A stretch of DNA of 7,368 nucleotides, taken from contig DZAQ01000069.1 in NCBI GenBank assembly GCA_022729615.1, positions 1 to 7,368 on the forward strand. The letters run 5' to 3'. The DNA comes from Sulfurovum sp. Lineage in GTDB: Bacteria > Campylobacterota > Campylobacteria > Campylobacterales > Sulfurovaceae. Made by a program: the position numbers and the translations under genes. The notes under the pieces are model-generated. The model ran no database searches. It was not told where the DNA came from and was given only the letters and a program-made list of their open reading frames with translations. Each line of letters opens with the position of its first letter. Within the stretch, counting starts at the first letter, position 1. This document shows, piece by piece, positions 1-6,403 of this stretch.

Positions 1-67
1 CGCCGCATCCTGAGAGCAACAACACGGAAACAAGCGATGCACTCGTAACAATACTTTTAAAATTCAT
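1..67 (-). CDS. Lipoprotein precursor, N-terminal fragment (cut by window edge)
   Basis: This leftward gene starts with ATG at 67-65 and leaves the window after 22 codons. The peptide reads M-N-F-K-S-I-V-T-S-A-S-L-V-S-V-L-L-L-S-G-C-G. That is a short N-region with one lysine, a hydrophobic core, and the lipobox L-S-G-C at residues 18-21. This is the pattern recognised by prolipoprotein diacylglyceryl transferase and signal peptidase II, so the mature protein would be anchored by a lipidated Cys21. The residue after the cysteine is Gly rather than Asp, which in well-studied Gram-negatives does not signal inner-membrane retention. The start is supported by AGAAGGA on the minus strand (80-74), six bases before ATG, and by a good promoter further upstream. 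The rest of the protein is outside the window, so its function cannot be named. Confidence 0.8.
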   Translation of the reverse strand, partial: MNFKSIVTSASLVSVLLLSGCG

Positions 68-101
68 TTTTTTTCCTTCTTGATTTTATTTTTCAAATTT
101 G

Positions 102-129
102 AGTATATCAAAATATTCTTAAATATCAA
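102..129 (-). promoter_or_regulatory. Sigma70-type promoter for the leftward lipoprotein gene
   Basis: On the minus strand there is TTGATA (129-124), a 16-base spacer, and TATACT (107-102). TATACT is preceded by TGA (110-108), giving an extended -10. Each hexamer matches the consensus at five of six positions. The predicted transcript would start near position 95 and carry a leader of roughly 28 bases containing the AGAAGGA ribosome-binding site. A second TATACT lies on the same strand at 137-132, but I see no comparable -35 for it. Confidence 0.6.
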
Positions 130-186
130 TTAGTATAAATATAATTTAATTCTATTAGTATCACTTATGAATGCAGCACGATAATC

Positions 187-201
187 TACTTCTTGGAAGT
201 A
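187..201. repeat. Small perfect inverted repeat next to the rightward promoter
   Basis: TACTTC and GAAGTA (187-192 and 196-201) form six-base perfect arms around TTG. The repeat lies just upstream of the extended -10 at 208-216, where a regulator could contact RNA polymerase. It is short enough to arise by chance in an AT-rich region, and I do not recognise it as the site of a known regulator. Confidence 0.2.
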
Positions 202-207
202 CTCTTA

Positions 208-216
208 TGGTATGAT
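208..216 (+). promoter_or_regulatory. Extended -10 promoter candidate for the phosphorylase-kinase-like gene
   Basis: TGG followed by TATGAT (211-216) forms an extended -10 that differs from TATAAT at one base. A start near 223 would leave a leader of about 28 bases before the ATG at 251. No convincing -35 sits 16-18 bases upstream, but an extended -10 can compensate. A perfect TATAAT also occurs at 140-145 on this strand without a -35; if used, it would give a leader of about 100 bases. Confidence 0.4.
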
Positions 217-250
217 GCTTAAAAAATATTGAAACTGAAGAGTCTTATAG

Positions 251-3200
251 ATGGTGCCAAATACAACAAATCAATTTGATACACTCCTTGAAAAGCATTT
301 TCATACAGTAGAGAGTATCATCCTCTCAAGGCAAGATCCCATCACGGGACTTTTGCCTGCCAGTACCGCTATCAATGCCCATGGAGACTATACAGACGCA
401 TGGGTGCGTGATAATGTCTATAGTATCTTAGCGGCATGGGGGCTGGCGATCTCCTACAAAAAATATGATCCAAGCCACTATCGAACTCATCTGCTCTCTC
501 AAAGTGTCGTTAAGTTGATGCGTGGGCTGCTGGGTGCCATGATGCGTCAATCCGACCGTGTGGAGAGCTTCAAAAACAGTCTGAATCCTATCGATGCACT
601 CCATGCCAAATACAGCACAAAAAGCGGTTTGGCAGTAGTCGGGGACAGTGAATGGGGGCATCTACAGCTTGACGCGACATCACTATTCCTCTTGATGACA
701 GCCCAAATGACCGCTTCCGGTTTGCGGCTCATCTATACGCTTGACGAGGTCAATTTCATCCAAAATCTCGTCCACTACATCAGTCGAACCTACTGCACAC
801 CCGATTATGGCATCTGGGAGCGAGGCAACAAAACCAACCTTGGCGCGACCGAGATCAACAGCAGTTCGGTCGGGATGGCAAAGGCGGCGCTTGAAGCCAT
901 GAACGGTTTCAATCTTTTCGGAAATGTCGTCGGCAATGAAGCGGTCATCCATGTCGTTCCCAGCGATATCGCCCGTACGAGATTTACACTCCAAGGCTTG
1001 CTTCCGAGAGAATCCAACTCCAAAGAGACAGATGCCGCGCTCCTGAGCATCATCGGCTACCCGGCTTATGCGATCGAAGATGAGAAGCTTGTCAAGCGAA
1101 CTCGCCAGAAGGTCATCAAAAAACTCGCAGGCAGATATGGCTGCAAACGCTTTTTGCTCGATGGACACCAAAGCAGCATCGAAGATCCGCATCGACTCCA
1201 TTATGAGCCTTCTGAATTGCGGGCATTTGCGCATATCGAATCAGAGTGGCCCCTCTTTTTCACCTATCTCCTGCTCGATGCGCTGATGCGCGAAGACAGC
1301 GAAGCGATCAAGGAGTGGAGAAGCAGGCTTGAACCGCTTTTTGTGGAGCAAAACGGCGAACTTCTCCTGCCGGAACTCTATATCGTGCCCCATGAATCGA
1401 TCGAAGCGGAACGGAAAAATCCAGGCACTCAACAGCGCATTCCCAATGAAAATATCCCTCTTGTTTGGGCACAAAGCCTCTATATGCTCAGCGATATGAT
1501 CCTAGACGGTCTGCTTCGGTCTGCTGATATCGATCCGCTTCGCCGACACGAACGCATCGGGCTCAAACGCAAGACACACCCTCTCGTTTGCGTACTTGTC
1601 GAAGATGAATCACTCAAACAAGAGCTTCTTGATCTTGGATTTGAGTCTGAAACGCTTGCCCAAGTCGCCCCCATCAAGCTAATGCACGCCGTACAACTCT
1701 CCCATATCCATACAGCGATAGGCAAAAATGAAAAGCTCTCTTTGAGCGGACGGCCTTTTTTGGTCGCAAGGGCGATGACGACTTCTCGTTTGCACATCAT
1801 AAGCGGGGAGGAGATCCTCTTTCTGCCCTACTACTTCAACCCTTTGGATTTCTACCTAAGCTATGACAATACCCTGCTGGTGGAACACTTCAAATCATCA
1901 TTGAAATTTCTGGCACTCCATTGGGATCAGCCGGGGCAGCCGATTGTCCCCTTTTTGGTACGCAAAGATATGCTGCTCGCGCACAACAAAGAGGCTCTTA
2001 TCGCGCTTTTGCATAGCCTGCAAACAGGTATTTGCGGCAGCATCATTATCAAGACCGGAGCAATGCGGCAACTCCTCAATAGCGCATCCGTTGAGCGTAT
2101 CGATGATATTGGCGGATTGAAACTCTATGATGAATCACTCTCTTTGCATAGACAAGTGGAGTGCAAAGCATCCTCCAAAAACAAGCCTCTCCGCCCGCTT
2201 GCGCTCGAAGAGCTGCAGGAGCTCCAAAATAGTGACGACGAAAGACTCATCGACCTCCTTCACGCATCGGATGACCGCTCCAGACAAGCACACGCATTTA
2301 TCCAGCTATGGCAGCGAAAAGGAGCCGAATTTACCATTTTGATGGATGAAGAGATAGTTTCCCTGGAAAAAATCGCGGCACTCCTCTATGAGTCTGCGGC
2401 AACATGCCATAGCTGGGGTATCGTGCGCCGCATTGCAGACATTACAGGCAAATATGACTACCGTCTCGAGGATGTGCTTCTTGATATTGTCGTACGCCAA
2501 AAGAGGCTGGCAGTAGGTCGTGCCTATTGCGAAGAGGCCACATTTTCCAAGCCGGCAAACAGCAGCTCCATCGTGAAAACTATCAAAGAGTTTTGCGGCA
2601 ACAATGCTGCCGAAAGTGTCCTCACCCAAGAGCTTATCATCTATATCGGCTACCTGATACGCACCGAGCCCGAACTCTTCGAGAATATGCTCACACTTCG
2701 CACATGGTATTTCGTGCATCTGCTTGTCAGCCAAATTGCCTCCCAAAATGATACCTACATAGGCGAGGCGTATGAGCTGCTTTTGTGTATGGCGCCTCAC
2801 GAAATCTATGATCGCCTCCGACTCATTCTCAGCAGTTTCAATCAAGAGGTAAGCAATTTTACCCAGCAAGAAAATCTCCAAGCCATGGGTGTCGAAAATC
2901 TTCATTCGATCGAAACTTCATCGCTCCAAACCCAATTTGCCGCCCCGCAGGATTGGGCAAAATGGCGGCAAGAGAGGGGGATGGTGATGATCCTTGCACC
3001 AAGTTTCTACAAAGATATATGGTATCTTTTGCAGCGATGCCATGCACTCGTCATAGGGGATAAATACAATATTCAAAGCCGTATCGGTGCAGAGCTGACA
3101 CTCGATTCAACCGCCGGCGAGAGAAATTTTGCCTTGCACATCGATACACTTTTACAAAATATCGGGGCACCTGATTATAGGCAGCTCAATATCGAGGCAA

Positions 3201-3439
3201 TTGAAAGCATGACAAGACTCTTTAGGGGCAACCCGACCCTCAAGGTCAATGATGATATTGTTTTGGATATCCTGATCGGTCACGCAGTTCGTATCGCTTG
3301 GAGCGCAAATCACTCCATGGAGACATATGATGAAGAGCGGGGGCAGGCATGGAGGGCATTTTATGCTCTTTCTCTCCAAGAGGCAAACCATGCCTTTAGT
3401 GAAGCGCTTATCTATCTCTTGCGGCCGGAAGAGGGTTGA
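251..3439 (+). CDS. Phosphorylase kinase alpha/beta-like protein with GH15 glucoamylase-like domain
   Basis: The 1062-residue product strongly resembles eukaryotic phosphorylase kinase (PhK) regulatory subunits along its length, judged from remembered PHKA/PHKB sequences. Residues 10-430 form the GH15-like (alpha/alpha)6 region: TGLLPAS at 32-38, DAWVRDNVYSILA at 49-61, SVVKLMRGLL at 85-94, VVGDSEWGHLQLDATS at 129-144, DEVNFIQNLV at 165-174, GIWERG at 187-192, SSVGMAKAALEA at 205-216 and LLPELY at 372-377. Arg53-Asp54 match glucoamylase substrate-binding residues; Glu190 and Glu375 sit where GH15 has its acid and base. Residues 440-635 match the PhK middle region (KLSLSGRP at 495-502). Residues 700-1060 match the C-terminal region (LTQE at 791-794, FYKDIW at 919-924, PDYRQL at 974-979). 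There is no signal peptide, membrane segment or C-terminal prenylation motif, so it is probably cytoplasmic. Whether it hydrolyses alpha-glucans or only binds them is unknown. ATG 251 is preceded by a weak GAAGAG (237-242); homology begins within about 15 residues of it. Confidence 0.88.
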   Translation: MVPNTTNQFDTLLEKHFHTVESIILSRQDPITGLLPASTAINAHGDYTDAWVRDNVYSILAAWGLAISYKKYDPSHYRTHLLSQSVVKLMRGLLGAMMRQSDRVESFKNSLNPIDALHAKYSTKSGLAVVGDSEWGHLQLDATSLFLLMTAQMTASGLRLIYTLDEVNFIQNLVHYISRTYCTPDYGIWERGNKTNLGATEINSSSVGMAKAALEAMNGFNLFGNVVGNEAVIHVVPSDIARTRFTLQGLLPRESNSKETDAALLSIIGYPAYAIEDEKLVKRTRQKVIKKLAGRYGCKRFLLDGHQSSIEDPHRLHYEPSELRAFAHIESEWPLFFTYLLLDALMREDSEAIKEWRSRLEPLFVEQNGELLLPELYIVPHESIEAERKNPGTQQRIPNENIPLVWAQSLYMLSDMILDGLLRSADIDPLRRHERIGLKRKTHPLVCVLVEDESLKQELLDLGFESETLAQVAPIKLMHAVQLSHIHTAIGKNEKLSLSGRPFLVARAMTTSRLHIISGEEILFLPYYFNPLDFYLSYDNTLLVEHFKSSLKFLALHWDQPGQPIVPFLVRKDMLLAHNKEALIALLHSLQTGICGSIIIKTGAMRQLLNSASVERIDDIGGLKLYDESLSLHRQVECKASSKNKPLRPLALEELQELQNSDDERLIDLLHASDDRSRQAHAFIQLWQRKGAEFTILMDEEIVSLEKIAALLYESAATCHSWGIVRRIADITGKYDYRLEDVLLDIVVRQKRLAVGRAYCEEATFSKPANSSSIVKTIKEFCGNNAAESVLTQELIIYIGYLIRTEPELFENMLTLRTWYFVHLLVSQIASQNDTYIGEAYELLLCMAPHEIYDRLRLILSSFNQEVSNFTQQENLQAMGVENLHSIETSSLQTQFAAPQDWAKWRQERGMVMILAPSFYKDIWYLLQRCHALVIGDKYNIQSRIGAELTLDSTAGERNFALHIDTLLQNIGAPDYRQLNIEAIESMTRLFRGNPTLKVNDDIVLDILIGHAVRIAWSANHSMETYDEERGQAWRAFYALSLQEANHAFSEALIYLLRPEEG

Positions 3440-3467
3440 TGTTTACCCTCTATTTATACAATGAGTG

Positions 3468-3473
3468 TATTAT
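3468..3473 (+). promoter_or_regulatory. Weak -10 candidate upstream of htpX
   Basis: TATTAT lies 25 bases before the htpX start in the 59-base gap. The best upstream element, TTTACC at 3442-3447, is 20 bases away, which is too far for a normal -35. htpX may instead be read through from the gene before it. I see no hairpin followed by a T-run in the gap that would stop such readthrough. Confidence 0.2.
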
Positions 3474-3498
3474 TTCAAATATTTGAAGGAGGAGTACA

Positions 3499-4338
3499 AT
3501 GGAACAGTTCAAAACCTATGCTCTTATGATAGGACTGATGCTTATTTTTATTTGGTTTGGAGGGATGCTTGGGGGTCAGGCAGGTATGGTTATAGCCTTT
3601 TTGATCGCCGGCGGTATGAATTTTTATGCTTACTTTTATAGCGACCGGCAGATACTCAAACACTACAACGCGATTCCTGTCGATCGAGATTCTGCCTCCG
3701 GGATCTATGCCATCGTTGAGAGATTGACCCAAAGAGCCGATTTGCCAATGCCGCAAATCTACATCATCCCAGACCCTGTGCCCAATGCTTTCGCCACCGG
3801 GAGAGACTACAACCACGCAGCGGTTGCCGTGACGGAGGGGCTTTTGGATCTTTTAGATGAGGAAGAGGTCGAAGGGGTTATTGCTCATGAGTTGAGTCAT
3901 ATCCGTCACTACGATATGCTCATCGGTACTATTGCCGCATCCATAGCCGGCGCGATAGCGATGCTTGCAAACTTTGGAACGCTCTTCGGAGGCGGCGACA
4001 GAGAGCGTCCAAACGCTATCGTTATGATAGCGATGATGATCATCATGCCGCTCGCCGCTTCGCTCATCCAGATGACAGTAAGCCGCAGCAGGGAGTATAT
4101 GGCTGATGAGGGGGCGGCACGACTTACAGGACATCCGGAATGGCTCCAAAGAGGGCTTGCAAAACTTGACAATTATGCGCACCAAGGGCTCATCCACGAT
4201 GCTGACCCTCAAACGGCACATATGTTTATTGTCAATCCCTTTGCAGGTGTACACAATACGCTCAAAACACTCTTTAGCACGCACCCAAGCACGCAGAGCC
4301 GTATCGACAGGCTTGAAGCGCTCAAGAGAGACTTGTAA
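3499..4338 (+). CDS. htpX: HtpX-type membrane zinc metalloprotease (family M48)
   Basis: HtpX is an inner-membrane endopeptidase that cuts misfolded or damaged membrane proteins, facing the cytoplasm, and contributes to envelope quality control together with FtsH. The 279-residue product has the family layout: two hydrophobic segments near the N-terminus (about 7-24 and 28-47); the zinc motif H130-E-L-S-H134 in VIAHELSHIRHYD; two further hydrophobic stretches (about 140-160 and 173-193); and SRSREYMADEGA (195-206), where Glu199 is the expected third zinc ligand. The C-terminal FSTHPSTQSRIDRLEAL is typical of HtpX. The length is close to the usual 280-295 residues and no key residue is missing. 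ATG 3499 is fixed by a strong AAGGAGG (3486-3492) six bases upstream. The gene lies 59 bases after the phosphorylase-kinase-like gene and 83 before rnr. No heat-shock operator (CIRCE or similar) is visible. Confidence 0.93.
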   Translation: MEQFKTYALMIGLMLIFIWFGGMLGGQAGMVIAFLIAGGMNFYAYFYSDRQILKHYNAIPVDRDSASGIYAIVERLTQRADLPMPQIYIIPDPVPNAFATGRDYNHAAVAVTEGLLDLLDEEEVEGVIAHELSHIRHYDMLIGTIAASIAGAIAMLANFGTLFGGGDRERPNAIVMIAMMIIMPLAASLIQMTVSRSREYMADEGAARLTGHPEWLQRGLAKLDNYAHQGLIHDADPQTAHMFIVNPFAGVHNTLKTLFSTHPSTQSRIDRLEALKRDL

Positions 4339-4378
4339 GCAGATCAAAAATCATACTCCAAAAATTGTGCCCGGAGTG

Positions 4379-4387
4379 TGCTATAAT
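4379..4387 (+). promoter_or_regulatory. Extended -10 promoter for rnr (and probably holA)
   Basis: TGC followed by a perfect TATAAT (4382-4387) is the clearest -10 in the window. No good -35 is found at normal spacing, as is common in this phylum. Transcription would start near 4394 and leave about 28 bases before ATG 4422. An upstream in-frame TTG at 4365 would lie before this transcription start, which argues against it as the rnr start. Confidence 0.55.
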
Positions 4388-4421
4388 ACCCTACAATACT
4401 CCCTCAAAAAGGCACCACTCT

Positions 4422-6398
4422 ATGTCTCCTTTTGCTATACAGCTTATCAACGGCTGCCTGCCCTCCGATATAGAAGCAGAGGATCGCAATAGCTTTCAGG
4501 CGCTCCAAAACCTTGATGCACTTGAAGAGATAGATGGACTTTGGCGGTTGCGGTCTCTCTACCGTATCGGGGAACTCTTCTTGGGCAAAGACGGGAGAGG
4601 GTATGTCGAAGCGCAGCACAAAGAGCACAAAGATCTCTTGATCGAGCCGGGCGATATCGGCGCAGCCAAGCACGGAGATGTCGTGGTCGCCAAACGCATC
4701 ATAGCCCGCCGAGGCCGCGCGAGCGGCAAAATCGTACTTATCGCCAAAATAGCCTTTAGTACGGCGATCGCCTATACCTATAGAGATGCGTCGGGTAATT
4801 TCGAGATACGGGATCTGCGAACCTCTCTTCCCATACAAGCCTCAATGCCGGGGATGGATCTGAAGGCATTCAAGATCGGCACCGTTCTCAAGATCAATAA
4901 TGAGACCTCCGAAGTGACCGAAGTCCTCGGCAATCTCGATGATCCCAAGGTGGATGAAAAGATATCGCTGGCACTCTATGATCGTGCCGATCTCTTCATG
5001 GCTCCTTGTGTCGATCAGGCAAAAAGTGTGCCGCAGAGTGTCGATAGGGACGAGCATCCAGATCGCAGGGATTTGACCGCGTTGGATTTTTGCACGATAG
5101 ATCCTGTCACTGCCAAAGACTTCGATGATGCGATCTATTTTGATATGGAGCGCTTCATCCTCTATGTAGCTATCGCGGATGTGAGCCACTATGTCCCCTA
5201 TTTCACCCCCATCGATCTGGAGGCGAAAAAGAGAGGATTTACTACCTATCTCCCTCACAAAGCCTTTCCGATGCTTCCGAGAGAGTTGAGTGAAAATATC
5301 TGCTCGCTCAAGCCAAGTGTCGATAGGCTTGCGTTTGTCGCCAAAATCCACCTCGATAGAGAGAAGCTCACTCCGACCAAAGAGGAGTTTTTTGAGGCGG
5401 TTATCCACTCCAAACGGCGCTTCAATTATGATGAAGTCGATAAAATCATCCAAAACAACGGCAAAGAGACCATAGGGAATGACGCTCAAATCCTGCGCTA
5501 TCTGCTTCCGCTCCAAAAGATTACCGAAAAGCTCAGAGCCCAGCGCCTCAGAAAAGGATTTGATTTCCGCAGTGAAGAGGTACGGCTCACTATCGACGCC
5601 AGCCATCTCCTCACTCAAACGACGATCGAGACCGGCACACCCTCTCACTCCCTGATAGAAGAGTGTATGCTCCTCGCCAACCAAGCCGCCGCCAAACGGT
5701 TCAAGCAGCAAGATCCAACCAAAGAGTACGGCATCTTTCGTATCCATGAACCGCCTGAGCTCTCCAGCATGGAGACGCTGCTTGGCGAGCTATCGACGAT
5801 CGGGCTCTTTGTCGAATCCTACGAAGACTCCCCTTCGCTCATCCGAGCCATTCAAAGCGAGGCAAAAAAGCTGAATCTTGAGAGCGAAGTGGATGCGATG
5901 ATCATCAAGTCTCTCAAGCGCGCCTCCTATGCGGCGCACAATGTCGGGCACTTTGGGCTGGGTTTTAGCCACTATAGCCACTTCACATCGCCGATACGAA
6001 GATACAGCGATCTCATTTTGCACCGCCTCATCAAAACACAACTGGGCAACGACAGCGAAGAGGCAGAGTATCTTCTGCGCAATATCGAGCCTCTCTGCGC
6101 GAGGGTGAGCGATCTCGAACGCGAAAGCACCAAAGCGGAGTGGGATTTTAGAGACCGCAAATTTGCCCGCTGGGCGCAAACCAAGATCGGCGAAGAGTTC
6201 CCGGCTGAAGTGATCGAGATAGGCGAGAGCGCCAAGGTACAGCTCAAAGGAGAGATCGAAGGGGTAGTCGCCTTCATCAAGGGTGATAATATTACGCTTT
6301 TTGACAAAATTGTCGTGAAGATCACTGAGGTCGATATCGCTATGGCGATGATCATGGCAGAAGCGGTCTCCAAACGCGAGAGCGCGCAGGAGATCTAA
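4422..6398 (+). CDS. rnr: Ribonuclease R (RNB-family 3'-5' exoribonuclease)
   Basis: RNase R degrades RNA processively from the 3' end, including structured RNA, and acts in rRNA and mRNA turnover. The product has 658 residues from ATG 4422. N-terminal cold-shock-like OB folds cover roughly 45-190 (GRGYVEA at 58-64, AAKHGDVVVAK at 81-91). The RNB catalytic domain runs from about 215 to 545. It has the metal-binding aspartates in IDPVTAKDFDDA (Asp227, 233, 235, 236; the D-x5-D-x-D-D pattern of RNase II/R) and the signature HFTSPIRRYSDLILHRL at 520-536. A short degenerate S1-like region follows (about 590-645). E. coli RNase R has 813 residues; this compact form is closer to H. pylori RNase R, which I recall as about 640. 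The start was chosen over TTG 4365 because that codon precedes the -10 box and adds 19 residues with no family character; AAAAAGG (4406-4412) is a modest ribosome-binding site. holA follows 5 bases after the stop. Confidence 0.93.
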   Translation: MSPFAIQLINGCLPSDIEAEDRNSFQALQNLDALEEIDGLWRLRSLYRIGELFLGKDGRGYVEAQHKEHKDLLIEPGDIGAAKHGDVVVAKRIIARRGRASGKIVLIAKIAFSTAIAYTYRDASGNFEIRDLRTSLPIQASMPGMDLKAFKIGTVLKINNETSEVTEVLGNLDDPKVDEKISLALYDRADLFMAPCVDQAKSVPQSVDRDEHPDRRDLTALDFCTIDPVTAKDFDDAIYFDMERFILYVAIADVSHYVPYFTPIDLEAKKRGFTTYLPHKAFPMLPRELSENICSLKPSVDRLAFVAKIHLDREKLTPTKEEFFEAVIHSKRRFNYDEVDKIIQNNGKETIGNDAQILRYLLPLQKITEKLRAQRLRKGFDFRSEEVRLTIDASHLLTQTTIETGTPSHSLIEECMLLANQAAAKRFKQQDPTKEYGIFRIHEPPELSSMETLLGELSTIGLFVESYEDSPSLIRAIQSEAKKLNLESEVDAMIIKSLKRASYAAHNVGHFGLGFSHYSHFTSPIRRYSDLILHRLIKTQLGNDSEEAEYLLRNIEPLCARVSDLERESTKAEWDFRDRKFARWAQTKIGEEFPAEVIEIGESAKVQLKGEIEGVVAFIKGDNITLFDKIVVKITEVDIAMAMIMAEAVSKRESAQEI

Positions 6399-6403
6399 TA
6401 TCT

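Noticed and set aside
683..1234. 183-codon minus-strand open frame
   Set aside because: It is antisense to the GH15-like catalytic region, where the sense translation matches the family block by block.
2306..2905. 199-codon open frame on the minus strand inside the phosphorylase-kinase-like gene
   Set aside because: It is fully antisense to a conserved segment of the sense protein, with no domain character of its own.
3853..4347. Minus-strand open frames across htpX
   Set aside because: They are antisense to the zinc-protease core and lack any start signal or recognisable product.
4352..4380. Possible terminator hairpin after htpX
   Set aside because: Eight pairs including one G-T around a 13-base loop, with no following T-run, and it overlaps the rnr -10 region. 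It does not look like an intrinsic terminator.
4842..5747. 301-codon open frame on the minus strand inside rnr
   Set aside because: It lies entirely antisense to the RNB catalytic domain. Its translation shows no recognisable motif and it has no promoter or ribosome-binding site of note. It is a codon-bias shadow of rnr.
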